A stretch of DNA of 64,000 bases from Synchiropus splendidus (GCF_027744825.2 NC_071335.1:15504501-15568500), one strand, 5' to 3'; positions 11,243-24,918 are shown, counted from the stretch's first letter. Translations and numbers: made by a program. The notes: generated from the sequence alone by a model not told the origin.

Positions 11243-14200
11243 ATCTTCAACCCCATTGAAGGAAGAGCAGTGGCAATCTAATGTAAAATTTGTGAATTCT
11301 GGCTGTGACAAACAACTGTTACTTTGAAGTCACACGACAGCAGATGACATCACTCCAACCATTGCAAGAGCCAAGGTGTTGCCCAGTCAAGTTCCTACAC
11401 AAATCGATTTGCTCTTTTTCAGGGTTAGATAGAGACTGTGGAGCCCAAACCCTTCACACCATTATGCGTCTCAAATGCAACATCTGTTACGAGTTGGTTA
11501 AAAAAAGGAAGAAAATGACACCTGGGTTGGAAGTAACGCCTCACGTAATGAAAAACTGTTTGGACGCCTTAAGCCTGTTACCACCTCATGGCTGCTCATA
11601 GCTGCACTTCAAGCAGTTTCAGACATTAGAGACTTCTGCCTGTTAAATCCAGGTTCTCCAGCCTCAGGTGGCTCTCCAGGTCTATCATAAAGGGAAGTTT
11701 AAACGTGCATGGAATACACTTCTTTCAAGAAATGTTCAAACTTTATTGTTGACAATCCTGAAATAAAGGGTAAACAAGAGACCACACATGGGGGAATTAG
11801 CGCCCCCATTCTGTCACCACACATCTGCATCGACTGTATTGTCCACTGCTGGAATGCTCTCAGTCTGTGTTCAAATATGACTCTGGGCTTGTCAGTGGTC
11901 AATACCATAATCCAGATTCCAACATGCTTATCAGTACATTTGAAGAAAAACACACATTGTTACGTACTATGAAGAATGTAGCGAGCAGTTCCGAACGCTA
12001 GCATTAATCACGATTGTTTCCAGTGTTTCCAAACCGTCCCCAGCCGCCCTGAAATGATGGTGATGAATGCGAACGCACAGTGTCCATTCGTCAACTGCTC
12101 CATCGTTCTCTTCAGGTCATAGCAACAGAAACAGAAAACACCTGCAGTTAGGTTGTTGCTCCTCCACAGAGCAGCTGATATATTGCTCAATGCTTTTTTG
12201 GTGTTCCACACAGAAACCACAAGATGGAGAATGTTAGCGGATGAGTGATGGTGGATGTGGACAGAGGAGACGGTCGAAATTGGGCACATCATCCTTGTCC
12301 TTTTCATTTTTTGTGCAGTTAAAAATGAAGTTAAAAAAGTTTCTCAGTAGGTCCCTTGATGGTGACTTCACTTGTCAGACAGGAAGACCTTTTGTAAATC
12401 TCCTTTATTTGCTTTCAGGTTTGAGTGGTGGGACTCAATTATAGGAAAAAAAAAAGTTTTACAATTAATTCATTGCAGTTAATCGCATTTAATGTTCGGC
12501 ACCTGAATGACCCCAAATTTTAAACTATTTAAATGTTTATTATAAATTATATTTGCCAATAATTCATTAATCTAAATTGATCTATTTGCTCATAGGTTTG
12601 GGTTGTTATTTTCAAGCTAAGATAAAATACAAAAACAAAGTTGCAAGTTCCGATATTTCAGGAACATTTGTAGAAAATTAAAGAAGGAACTCACTGCATC
12701 TCCTAGCAAATTTAGAAACCATTTTCTCAAATAAAATTAAACAGAGTTCATTGTGTAACTGTGTTACGACTGAGCCTGATAAAGCAGTGTACAATGCAGA
12801 TCTTGTACTTCCTCTTACATTGTACTTTGGTATGCTAAACCTCAGGGGAGGGAGGCGCTACAGTGGAACTGACCAAACCAGAAGGGCACCTAACATCCCA
12901 CCACCTACCCGCCAGTGTGGCATTGTTCAGTATTGATGAGGGAGGCCGAGAGGAAATCCCAGCTGTGGCTGTGTGGAGACAAACGTTGCCAAGATAAACA
13001 CAGCCAACCAGTTTATCAATCTTTTCATATGCGTCTGACACCAAAGGTTGTTGGGACCTGAAGGCATTTAGGAACATGCCGCCTGATTGGAAGTGGGATT
13101 GGGAACACTGGGAATAATGCTGTGAGCAGAGTCAGTCCTCCACCCATCATCCTGGACTGTGAGACTGAGCCGTCTTTTCAGCAGGAACCCCCCACTGCGG
13201 GCTGCATCGCTTTCAAAGAATTCTAATGTGGAGAATGTCCCGCACGGCTCCTTAAAAAGGTCGTCTGTGAGAGCGCGTCTTGTGTTGGGGCCTCTCAGAG
13301 TTTGTTCAGCGAAGGAGATACAATACAGGTTCGGGAGAAAAGCTGTCGAGATAGCAAATTGTTACCATTGCGGAACATTTTGAACCATGAACTCTGCCCT
13401 GTCCCCGGCGTGCACGCCTGCAGTTGGGAAGATTTACAGCGCTTAATTGGTCCAACAAGGCCGAGGGGAGAATGTGTAGTCGTGATATTCATGTGTAAAT
13501 GAAACAGTCGATGCTGAGCTTCAGATAAATAAACCACTGTTATTGAAGCTCACATTACTGGCTGCTATATGCAAACGCAATGAACAGTGGACAATATTCT
13601 TAAGTGATATGGAAATGTAAAGACGTCAGTAGAATACAACTGCCTTTGTAACTGTTTCAAAAAAGGGATCTTTTAGCCAAATGACTGAACCAGATGAGTT
13701 CTTTCCTTTGCTTAGATGGCCCTTCACTCAGGACAACCAGGAGACACGATCCTTCCAGCGTGTCCAGGGTCAGTCTCAGAACAGACAGGAGCACCTCACC
13801 AAGAGGCGTCCAGGGGGCACCACAACCATTGAGCTACCTTAGTTGGCTTAGTCTAGAGGCCCAGTCAGTGCTTAACCACGGAGAGTGTGGACACCCAGGT
13901 GACGGCCTCTTGTACAGGTACCTCTGTCATGTCCGCGTTTTTATATGTCTGCATTGTTATTGTCATGTCCGTGATCTTTCATGCTTTTACTTTTGTGATT
14001 CCCGGTTGTTCCTTCATTTCCGTTTCTTTCTCTTTCTCCTGAACGACACACTTTCCATGGATATCAACCCCTCGACGCCAGCATGTGTTGCCAGATGGTT
14101 TCTTTGCATTCCTAATGGTAAACTCTCCCACGACTTCTCTCTTGCTAAGTTCGCTCAAATATTAAATTCCGTGGGCGCTTGAGTTCCATTTCAGTCGCCT

Positions 14201-17200
14201 CTTTTGTTCTCGTTCTCCTTGCTTTGTTTCTGTTTCATTTCCATGTAGATTTCAGCGTGTGAGTATTTTGTATATGTCACTCTTTGTTTTCTCATCTATA
14301 TAGTTATTTCTTCGTGTGTGTGTTTTGACAATCTCACCTGTGTGGCCCATAGGTGAGAATAGGAAGATGGATACGATTACATAAGGTTAAAAAAAAGAGG
14401 TCCGCCAGAAATGGCAGCCTAAAGGCAAGTCAAGTCAAGGCAAGTGCTTTACTTTTTGGTTCACCTCTGTCTTCCTCAGGACGAACTGATATGCCACTCT
14501 CAAGAACCAGGATCTGTCCGGCATCTAATGCTCCATTCTCCTCAACCGTGAAGGATCCACACTTTTCAGTTGACGGCGTTAAAGCGTCTACAGTAGTACT
14601 ACATCACACCACTGAAGACTGTCCAAATATTCATAAAGTGGTTCTTAGCATTGGAATTACAGTGTCTTATTGCCCTGAGACGGGGGGCTCAAACGTGAAG
14701 TCCATGAGCCGTTTGCGGCTAATAGGATGCAGTTCTGTGGCCTGCCATTGCCTCTTTTGTCCAATAAAACACGAATCCAAACCCGTGAATCGATTTTTAA
14801 AAAAGCCCTTAAACCAAATAGTATATAACTAAATAATGTATTGCAAATTTCGTGGCTGTAGCTCATGGCTCCAAAAACAGTTGCTGCAGATGGAGCAAAA
14901 GGACCAATGATGTGCAGCAAATACTATAAGGTCTAAATGAATAGATCGCTAGAACATGAGATACTGTAGAGACACACCATGATGTTAGATCCTTGCCTCT
15001 CAACACACACACAGATGGATACACTAGGATTCCAGAGTGCAGTATTTGCTTTGGATAACAAAAAAACAACAAATGAGCTGTAGACAGTTTTGACTCCTAC
15101 AGATAAACTTGGAGACTTTTCACTGCAGAACACAATAGATGTTGCGATGCAGATGGGCCTTTGTCTATTGTCAGACCCTGCCTGCCTCACCCTGCAATAC
15201 CCCAAAACATTTCCCCTCTGCTATTCGACCAGGGGAAAAAACAGCATCAGGGAATGAATCCTCCAAGTCTTTGTGTTTTCGGACACTCCCCATTTGTAAG
15301 TGCTCTTGGCCTGGGTTGCCAGGGTGGTGGGGCTGAAGGCTGTGGAAGAACAGAAGATGAACTGAAGCATGTCCAAGAGCAGGGCTTCTTAATCGAACAG
15401 GCTGGAGAGATGGATGGACTTCTTGTCCTGTTTTATCTAGGGGGAGACAGGCCTCCTGCAATACTGTAACGGATGACCACACATCCTTTCACTTTTGCCT
15501 GATGTTCTTCAACCTAATACTCATTTCTGTACACCAGGACTGATGGCTCCCGGGTGCGATTATCCTGTCTTTAATTGGCTGCCAGACATTGTTCTACGGA
15601 GCTGCACTGCGAGAAAACTGTCCTACGGGCCAAACAAACATGTTTTCCAAGAGAGGGTGTGTGAAGCAAGGCTGAATTGCATTTGTCATTTTTAACCAAA
15701 CAACCTTCATCTGGAAAACTCACTGTGGATGGTTTTTAAAGTGAGCCTGTAAGAGGCTATGAACCTCAAATACAATTATTTCACCTCTTTTTCTTTCCTT
15801 CTGTTTATGAACAAATGTTTATTTCAATCTCCTGCGATACATATTCATTGCATTTGACATTTGTTTGACCATTATATAGCTCAGTCAATATGACTTTCAT
15901 TTCACAGAGAGAGAAAAGGATGAAGTGAAGAGCCGTTCTCAAGTATCATTTCTGCCCCTCCAGTCAACTTTTCCCAGGACAGCAGTTATCTGCAACTGCG
16001 CGTAGCATGTGTCTGTCTGTCGGTCAAAATACGATACTGTGCTGGCCTACAATTAACGAATGATGAATGTCATCTTCAAAGAGAACAAAATTGACAAAGT
16101 ATTCATCGGCTGCATCATTGCAGCAGTCACATCAGCGAATGCGAAAGCAACATTTTTTTTTTGCTCCGTATTAAACTCTTGTCCATTCAAGAGATGGTGT
16201 TGAGATATAAAAAATGTGACCTCTTATTTCATAGCTTAAAGATGTATTTTAAAAGTCATAAATCAGGTAACAGAAGAGTCACATTCAGCAATATCTTATC
16301 TGTGCATTGAATGGGCTGTTTTCATAGCTACATATCACCCATTCACGAAGACCACTACACCACATCCCGTGACCTTGGAAATCTTTTCTGAAGGAGGGGA
16401 GTTGCTGCTTTACCTGGAAACAAAACAATGAAAAACAGTATCAGCTAGCAAAGGGATGCTGTTTTTTAAAAGAAAAATCGTCCATAGAAGGAGCGCAGCT
16501 TCCGAAAGTTAGGTTACTGGACATAGATGTGAAAAGAGAATTACTCATGACAGGTCTCAAATGGCAAATCTTGCGCCCACTAGTGGCCACCACCAAAAAC
16601 AACACAACAAGTCCTCACCTTTTGATTGTTCTAGAAGTTTAAATATGAAGTACATTTTTTATTCTTTTCCTTTTCAACATTGATCCATTTGTGTCTGACC
16701 AAGTCTCAACAAAGCACCTCACAGGTTTCTCCAGTAACAATACAGAACAATTTAAGGCGTCTTAGTCAACAATTATATGATCCTGACATACATATATATG
16801 TCTAAATATGTATGTATATGCATACAAAAACCACGCAGATTGAGTGGACAACGCTCTCCCACTGATTCCAGCATGATTTCTCACTCAACTCGGTGGGTTT
16901 CCCCAGTAAACATCATCAACTACATATGATAATTTCTTATTTCAAATGAAGCTTCTCGCCTGCAGGCACCATCCCAAGTGTCGACTTATAACTGACCTCA
17001 TTCTAAAGGTCTGATCCTTTGTTCATCTGCTTGTGAGTGTCTAAAGTTAGTTCTGCTTCAGAACCAACATCATCCCCTAAAAACCTAAATCTAAACAGGA
17101 GGACAGAAAAATGTCAACTCGAACACACACATGTAAAAGGTCGGGGATTGCTTGCAACACGTTCATCAGAACTTTGGGCTGAAGGGGGAACTGCTATGTT

Positions 17201-20200
17201 GTTTTTAAGGTAAATGAGGCTCAGTGAACCTTGGCAGGTAATCATTACACTTTATCAAAAAGGCATTAGAAAGATTAGAATCTGTTGCTGGAGGGCTCTC
17301 ACTCTCACAAAGTCCCTCACGGTCAGTGAATGCGAGCAGTCCACCTGCACATTCTGATGAGGTGACTGCAGCCCTCCAATATCAGACGGTGACCACATCA
17401 CATGCCCTGCCTCTTGTATGCACTTTCCTCTCTTTGTTAGCCAGCGGCCGCACACACACAGGGGCCCGGGCCGTTTCCTCATCGAGGAGTGTTTCTAATT
17501 ATAACCCCTGGGTCCATGGCATTGGAGTCCAGAGCCCTACTTCTGTTTCTGACCTGACAGTAAGCAGTTTCTGATCAGAACCGGTTATTTCCAACCACAG
17601 TTTGGAGGTAACCAAGTACTCAACATTGTTAATAAATCATTTTGTTCTTACAGTATTGTTACGCACTCATAATGAGAAGTGTGTGTGGTCTTGAAATAAA
17701 ACCTGCAAACACGGACACCGTCTTGGGTGAGTGAGCTCACTCATGATATTCAACATTTTAAATGGGCACAAAGACCACACACGCATCGACCTGTTAGGTA
17801 GCTGCTGTATTTTACCAATACTTTCATGCAACTCTCTGGAACCATGTTGCTAAGCAAACAGAGCTCAAGTGTACCTGTCTACACTCACAAGCACTTCGGG
17901 GTTTTTTATTTTAAAAACATTTTAATAACTGCTAATACACAGACGCCGTCTAGAGTGAGCGACTACTAATGGCTCCTCAACAGACAACTTGACTCATTCA
18001 TGTCAACACTTCACCTGCTGGACAAAACCAGCAGCACGAAGTGGTCAGTACAGATGAATATGAAATACACAAACAAATTACAAGCTAAGAAAAACACGGT
18101 TCCTGCAGTATTCTCTCAAAAAATGCAGTTGTAAAGACTGAAACTTCACTTCAAATTTTGGTTATTATTGGCCGAAATCCACTCACATTGAAATGAAGAA
18201 GCTCTGTATTAACAGCTGGTTGTAGGATCAGGAGAGTAGTCCGCAGAGGAGCTCTGGAGAAGATCAGCTCTCCATCCACGATCGTTTTAGTTGTCCTTGA
18301 ATCTAAATTCCTAACAAACTCTTCCATTTCAACCACCTTTTTATCTGTGAAGCCACGTATAATTCATTCGACCTGGCTGAGACGTGAAACCAGGAAGCAG
18401 CAAATACTAGCGACTATCTTAAGTTATTTCCTTATGGAAGCACTTAGAAATAAAGCTCCTCAAAGGGGTTCGCTCTACACTCCAGGCTCCACACTGAAAT
18501 GATCTCTATTTGAATGTTACTGACGTACGGATGTGTCGTCCTCCGCATCACAAAGCAACCAGATGGAACGTTGAGGCAGTTTTTCAGCATCGACATTGTC
18601 CTGCCACACCTGCTGTTATCACAAAATACACACCTTAATAAGTTCTGTTTCTCCTTAACTCCGTGTTTGATTATTTTTGCATGGACCTGTTTAATTATTC
18701 GAAACAAGGAAATCCTCCCCAGACAGGAAAGCTGCCATGTTCACCTATAAACACACACTGGGCCAAAAACAATCTGGCCAGTACAATATGGGGGTCATGA
18801 TACATTATACCTGGCAGAGGTCAACACTAGATTGCGATAGCGTCAATAAAAATGAATAAAGCGTTTGTAGGAAGTGATATAAAGCCGACTACATCCACCC
18901 TGCGCTGCGATGAATTCCATCTTGGGCCAAATACCAAGAGTATCACGCACCAGTCCAACGCGTTCTTTCCTATATATTGTTAATGACTCAGGGGCCAAAC
19001 AAAAGCGGCCCGATGGTCTGTAAACACAGGAAATTGTTTTCAATATAAAAGCAAAGTCCCCTGTGTGGCCGCAGAGTCGGGGTCAATGTAATATTGTTGA
19101 TGATAGGAAGCTTGTCTCAGATATTAACAATGACAAAAACAAACAGAGGCGGGTCTTAGAGCAGGACAGCAACAGGGACAAGTGGGGCTTTCCTGTCCTG
19201 CACCAGGGCCACTTTCAATACACCACAAACATCAATCTCTGGGGGATGTTTGCCCCTTTGTTTTTGTCTTCAAGTGTCCTTCTGGAGCTGAGGGTGTGAG
19301 AGGCACTACATGAATAAGCACAGGATCTGCTCCCAACTGAGGATGCATGGATGGAACAGAGTGAGAGCCAGCAAGGGACGTGTCAGAAGACAGGACATAA
19401 CAGCTTTTCATGGTGAACCGTGAAGGCCAAGTTCAGGCCGCTATAAGCTATCAGGGTCTCTCACTGTTTAATAATCACGTGTGCAGCATCAAAATATAAA
19501 CTGCAGCGACTGCCGCGACCTGAAAAGCTTGAAATGCCAATAAAGTGATGGAACGTCAGATCTCATTGAGTTAACAGTATGAAAATACAATATTGATGAC
19601 TTATAAAGTGACACTGTTCAAGGTATGATTTGTTTGGGAATTATCATGTTGTAATTTTTTGAGAACTATAATGCACTACCCCTAATTATATTTTTGAAAA
19701 ATACAAGGCGGTAAATAGTCTCAACTCCGTCGCGCGTCGTCAGTCTTTTTTAGAAGCGTCTACGGGAGGATTAGCTGGACTGTTGCGGCCTCTAGTGGGG
19801 ACATGTATGTACTGCATCTAAAACCCTAAAAAAACGACTAAAAAAAATAGGAAAAAGTCTAATTGTAAAATAAAGATTGAAATAATTCATTAGCTTTACC
19901 CAGTAGTTGTGAGTATTGTTTTTGTGAACTAGCGCTTAAGGTGGGAAATGAAGGAAGCATATTATTATTGCTGTCACAAAATAATGTTTAAAACAGAGCA
20001 TATTATTGTTATTATTTCAGTCACAAATTAATGTTTCAAACACATCCTATTCCATTGTTTTACTCTCCTCATTATCTTTTATCTCTTCAATATGTTCTGT
20101 TGTTGATTCACAACCAACTTTGGACTTGAAGAAATATATCTTGAGCATTAGAGCATCATGTTTTTTTCCTTGTATTCCAGACTCAAAAGCTAGCAAAAGC

Positions 20201-20609
20201 TGCTAACACCTTTGGCCATGTGATTCTCGCACTCATCCATTCTTCCATGCAGGCAGCTCTTTTGGGGCGATACAGTTGGTGTTGTCACATAAATGTCAAC
20301 TTGCATCTATTACTGTGGAGGACAGGTGGTTTTACCCCGAGTCTCTGGTGGATGCTCACGTTTCACCCCTTTTCTCTACAAGAGACATGTTGTCTTCCCA
20401 CTACTACTTTGCCCAAAACACTAATGCAATATACACTGTGACACATCTTGTCAAACAAAGGCTGTGAAACTATGTCATAATAATGAGACTTGCCATTTTT
20501 TAAAATGTTTTTAAGCAACCTCCACTGAATAATATTGATGCTTGGTTAACTCTGTAACATCCAGATGACAGTATAGATCCAAATCAACAAAAAATGCAAT
20601 GAAAAGCCA
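11243..20609. other. 9.4-kb gene-poor stretch
   Basis: I see no gene that can be supported. The longest open frames (up to 162 codons near 13,694-14,182) have no domain, mixed codon usage and no plausible exon partners. A TTAATTCATTGCAGTTAATCGCATTTAATG block near 12,460-12,495 resembles in reverse orientation the GATTAATTGAGATTAATTC block at about 3,017-3,037, suggesting a dispersed AATTAATCGC-type repeat. Conserved non-coding elements cannot be judged from one genome. Confidence 0.5.
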
Positions 20610-20615
20610 TTTAAT
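20610..20615 (-). terminator. tmem186: Candidate poly(A) signal of tmem186 (ATTAAA)
   Basis: TTTAAT on the plus strand reads ATTAAA on the minus strand about 70 nt beyond the tmem186 stop codon. It is the common variant hexamer. No canonical AATAAA was seen between it and the stop. Confidence 0.4.
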
Positions 20616-20683
20616 TACCTGAGTATTATCCATAAATAACATTACATTATTAAAAAAAAATAAAACAAAATAAATTCGTGTTA

Positions 20684-21656
20684 TTACAAACTCCCAAAAA
20701 CCCTCTCAAATCCTTGTTTGTCCACTATTCGTCCATGATGAGAGAAGAAATACAGCGTGTCCACAGTACTGTATCTCTTCAGCATGAAGACGACCTCACT
20801 TGCAGAGTCCCCAGTGTCCGCAATAGGCATCACATCGGCCACTGGCATGTACAGATCATGTCTCTTGCCCCAAAATGTAAGGTGGGAAACTTTGAGCGTG
20901 GTCTGGGTCGGGTCCAAGTACATCATCCCCACCACCCGCCGGAAGAAGTGACTCGCCGTGTACAGCATGATGCCGGCGAACAATGCTATTCCTGTCGAGT
21001 AGGTGACAAGAGAGAGGGGTGCGTCTCCAAGGAGGTAGAGGGAGTAGACTGGCGGCAGCACAACAACCGTCAGTCCGGTCTGCAGTAACTTCATCCTGGA
21101 AACCGCTCTGAGGAGTTTGATGTGTGGGAAAGTGTAAATCATGTTGTACTTTAGCGTCGACAAGTCTGTGTAGCGGCGGAGAGGTTGAACTTCAGGTCGA
21201 CGATAATTGGTTTGGAGTCCAGACAGATTAGAGTGCACTTCAAGAGACGTCCAGCCGGTGAGACACGATCCTCTGCTGAAGGACTTGAAGTAGGACGCAA
21301 GTCGAGGTCGCAACACTGTTGCAGTCTGTCAGAGAAGCAAATATTAGTGAGTCATAATAGATCACTTATCATGTGCCAAGGCATGTGTTTACAACCAATA
21401 CATTTCAATTCGTTACCCACGATGACACGGAGTGTATTTTACCAAACATAACGAGAGAATTGAGACAGCATTTTTTAATAGACGACCTGAATGACATCAC
21501 TGTATAAAACAGGTGAAATGCCTTGAGACAACACGAGTGTCTTTATTGCGATCTGTTTACTTCAATAAAGCCGTCAAAGACTCCATCACAAAGTCAGAGT
21601 CTGGGCGCTGTCAGATTATTACGGTTCGACAGTAAGAGCACCATTAAACTCACCAT
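20684..21656 (-). CDS. tmem186: Transmembrane protein 186
   Basis: Two coding exons: 21654-21656 (the ATG alone, followed by donor GTGAGT) and 20684-21325 (after acceptor TTCTCTGACAG). The spliced protein starts MTATVLRPRL and is 214 aa, close to the 213 aa I recall for human TMEM186. Two hydrophobic helices lie at about residues 81-99 and 105-127. After them come the family blocks FFRRVVGMMYLDP, VSHLTFWGKR and PVADVMPI, then VFMLKRYS and HGRIVDKQGFERVFG near the C-terminus. TMEM186 is a mitochondrial inner-membrane protein that helps assemble respiratory complex I (MCIA complex). The basic, Arg-rich N-terminus fits a mitochondrial targeting sequence. The gene is divergent from gde1 across 443 bp. 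Starting instead within exon 2 (GTG at 21316) is unlikely, as no ATG occurs there. Confidence 0.9.
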
Positions 21657-22099
21657 GTTCGACAAAGCGGAGAATGCAGATATTTGGAACACAAGGAGCA
21701 TGTGACCGCAGTTCGTTGCCTTTGACCCGGAAGTGCTTGAGACAATGTCATTTGTTTGTCATTTACTTTGGATATGTTTATATTAATTTATTTTAACCTT
21801 TACCACGTAAAGGCTTTTATATAAATGAATTATTGTTTTATTGGAGCTTGACCCCAAAGAAAATGCAGTTTTATGTAGTGAATTTCAAAAGCGGAAGTGA
21901 CGTCGCGTTACACTACAGTATCCGGAGAAGTAAATAAATTCGGACTCTTTACGGCTTCTTTACGTGGAACGACTTTTAGAAGGCGCATGTTGACGTCTCG
22001 GTCATGGCTTTCGCGTGACCGTACAGTTCGAGGGCAAACGCGTCCAAACACGAGGGGAACACCTCGTCCTGAAGTGGTGACTGTTATTTCCAGGGCAAC
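21657..22099. promoter_or_regulatory. Shared head-to-head promoter region of tmem186 and gde1
   Basis: The spacer between the two start codons is 443 bp and must contain both 5' UTRs and promoters. It contains CCGGAAGTG (21727-21735), an ETS site next to tmem186, and GGAAGTGACGTCG (21893-21905), an ETS site fused to a CRE-like TGACGTC next to gde1. It is CpG-rich toward gde1 and has no TATA box near either start. Bidirectional use is inferred from the arrangement. Confidence 0.6.
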
Positions 22100-24918
22100 A
22101 TGCTGCAGCTGGGGGATGAAGTCACGCTCTACTCGGTGGTGTTCGTGGTCGTGCTGCTGACCACCAGGAGCCCCATGTGGTCCACCGTCGTTACTACCTT
22201 CATGTACCTCTTTCTTGCTTTGTTTCGATTCCCCCCGGTCCCTGCGAGCCGCGCACAGCAGGCGCTTCACCCAAACAAGGTGTCGGTGATCGCTCACCGG
22301 GGCGGCGGACACGATGCTCCGGAGAACACCTTGGCTGCGATCCGAGAGGTGAGTGGGGACTGACTCGCTGTCACCGGGTTCTGCCTGTGACGATCGAGTG
22401 TGACGTGTTAAGGGCGCTTATTGTCGCAATGTTTTCAATAAACAAAACTAACTTTCGGTCAATTATTGTGAATGTAAAGCGAAGTGATGAGCACAAGTCG
22501 ACGATGTTGACACGATGTGTTCATTCAGGCCAGTAAAAACGGGGCCACTGGGGTGGAGCTGGACCTGGAGTTCTCTGCAGACGGGGTCCCCATATTGATG
22601 CATGACGAAACCTTGGATCGCACGACCAACGGGGAGGGGGCGCTCACCAAAATGACTTACTCACAGATGGAGAGACTGGATGCCTCTGCCAAGCATCGAC
22701 TCAGGTGAAACAATGACAGAAAATTTTATCCTGACAAGTGTAATCCGGGACATTGAGGTCGACTTTCCTCTCACTCTTTCTTGCCTGGATGCTTGATACA
22801 GCTTCTACATCTCTGTTCTTGTCTCCTTCAACAGGGAAAAGTTTGCCGGAGAGAAGATCCCGACTCTGGAAGAGGCGGTGGCGGAATGCATCCGACTGAA
22901 TCTCGTCATATACTTCGACGTGAAAGGACACCCGGATCAGGTGTGGGTTTATATGCTGTTGTTGTTGGACATTATTTTGTCAAACTATCACCTTGTAAGT
23001 GGAGAGGCTCAGTAAAGCGTATAGGGATGGACCAGACATTACATTGTCAGAATGCATTAGAGAAATGTCTGAACAGCAGCACACTGTCAAGACGCCAAAC
23101 CATCGAGAAGCAAGGAACGACCTTTGACCTCTGCAACTCAGGATCATCCAATCTTTCATTCTTCAATTAGTATTCAATGTTTTTTCTTCTTATTCTTGTT
23201 GACATTTTAGGAAGTTCATACAGAGACACCCATTAGCATTGGCTTTTCTTACACAGCCATCAGTGTCCTAGAGAGTTCATGACAACTTTATAATCTTGCT
23301 GCAGGTGGTGCTACAGCATCAAATCTAGTTACGTTTGTTAAGCAAATGTAACCAAGACTAACAATTGCTTCCAAGATGGTGTATGGCCTAGAGAGAAAAT
23401 CGTCTCTGTTTAGATGCATAGTTTCTTACTTCTTTCATATCTAATAATACTGTACCTAAAAATACTTTGTCTTTTACTCCATAATACAACTTACATTCAT
23501 TTTAGAGTACTGCCCTCCCCACCGGTTGGTGTTTGTCCTTGGGTCTCCAGTGTCATTCACTTTCATTTTCAGCACGACTACGTCTGCCTCCGACTCTTGG
23601 CTTTGGTTTCAGCGCTGGAGGTTTTGGCGTCAGGACTGAGGGATGTTTGGGTTGGACGCTCTCGTCTAATAGTTGACAGTGTTTGACTGTGTCCCGTTTG
23701 TGTTGGAAGAATTCAGAGCGGTCTGTTTGTGTAGGTGCTCAGCGTGTCAGAAAGTTGACCGTGGAATAACCATCTGGCTGTGTCTGCCCCTCACAGTCGG
23801 CGGCAGCTCTGTCAGCCCTGTACAAGAAACACCCCGTCCTCTACAACAGCAGCATCGTCTGCTCCTTTGAGCCCAAAGTTATCTACAGGGTGAGTGTTCC
23901 GGTTTGACAGTGGACTTGTGTGTGTGTTTAAGTTTATCTATCCAAATGAGGACCAATTTTAGGGAAAACACCTCCTTGTGAGGCCCTTTTGCTGGACCTC
24001 ACAAGGTTAAGCCTCAATTTGTGGATGAAGTCTTCAAAACAAAAGGTCATTACAATTGGGTTTCAGTTTGGTTCAGAGTCCTGGTTAAAGTCAGCCATGT
24101 GTGTTTGGATGGTTAGGTTTAGGGTGAGAGGCTGGGGAAAGGTTTATGGCAATGGTCCTCACAATGTCCACACTCGGATAGCAATACAAACATATGTGTG
24201 TAGCTTGTTAATCCTACTTTGTGGGGTCCAATTCTTGGCAAACACTATCCTTGTGAGGACCGTATGACATTGTGGGGACATTTAGCTGGACCCCACAAGG
24301 TTAAGCCTCCACTTCAAAATAAATGGGTCACTATAATTCGGTTTCAGTTGGGTTTAGAGTCCTGGTTAAGGTGAGCCGTATGTTTTTGGAGGGTGAGAGG
24401 CTGGGGAAAGGGTTATGGTAAAGTGAAACCTCACAATGTCCCCACAAGGAGAGCAATACAAACGCTTGTTCTGTTTCACTCTTGTCACTGCAGATGAGGC
24501 AGACTGACCGTGAGGTTGTGACGGCGCTGACCCACCGGCCCTGGAGCCTCAGTCGGTTTGGAGACGGGAGCCCTCGCTTCTCCTCAGCGTGGAAACAATA
24601 CTGGATGACGCTGATGGACCTGGTGCTGGACTGGGCTCACCATCACTGGCTGTGGAAGCTCTGCGGCGTCTCGGCGTTCCTGGTGCAGAAGAACTTTGTG
24701 TCTCAGTGAGTTTCTAGCAGGTGACGTTCTGAGTCCTGACGTTCTGCACTCACCTTGTTGGTCTCCTCAGGGATTATGTCCAGTACTGGAGCCAGAGAGG
24801 GGTGGAGGTGGTGGCCTGGACCATCAACACCGGAGTAGAGAAGGATTACTATCAGGAGCTTCTTCAGGTCAACTACATCACCGACAGCCTGGTGGAGGAC
24901 TGTGAGCCACATTACTGA
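22100..24918 (+). CDS. gde1: Glycerophosphodiester phosphodiesterase 1 (MIR16)
   Basis: Six exons splice in phase: 22100-22348, 22529-22704, 22835-22940, 23797-23889, 24494-24705, 24771-24918. They give 327 aa, versus about 331 in mammals. The N-terminus has two hydrophobic stretches (about 9-20 and 28-42) consistent with a membrane anchor. The GDPD catalytic core follows: HRGGGHDAPENT with His66 and Glu76, ELDLEFSADGVP with Glu93 and Asp95 as metal ligands, and MHDETLDRTTNG with His108 as second catalytic His. Later blocks include IPTLEEAVAEC, IYFDVKGHPDQ, SIVCSFEPKVIY and GVEVVAWTINT. The enzyme hydrolyses glycerophosphodiesters such as glycerophosphoinositol and glycerophospho-N-acylethanolamines to glycerol-3-phosphate plus an alcohol, at the plasma and internal membranes. 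The ATG at 22100 is the first Met of the anchor and matches the expected N-terminus. Nothing appears broken. Confidence 0.95.
23962..24465 (+). repeat. Two tandem copies of a fish GGACCCCACAAGG repeat in gde1 intron 4
   Basis: Two diverged direct copies (about 23,962-24,186 and 24,217-24,465) share CTGGACC(C/T)CACAAGGTTAAG, GGTTTCAGTT(T/G)GGTT(C/T)AGAGTCC and GTGAGAGGCTGGGGAAAGG. Both end with CCTCACAATGTCC then GCAATACAAAC. A shorter third copy lies at 3126-3206. It fills most of the gde1 intron between exons 4 and 5 and does not touch the splice sites. Confidence 0.8.

Noticed and set aside
13694..14182. 162-codon plus-strand frame in the gene-poor region
   Set aside because: It has Phe/Leu/Cys-rich low-complexity content, no recognisable domain, no consistent codon bias and no splice partners.
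14353..14832. 159-codon plus-strand frame
   Set aside because: There is no domain or homologue I recognise, and it sits in AT-rich unannotated DNA; chance is the simplest explanation.
20678..21088. 136-codon plus-strand frame
   Set aside because: It lies antisense to the well-supported tmem186 exon 2 and has no domain of its own.
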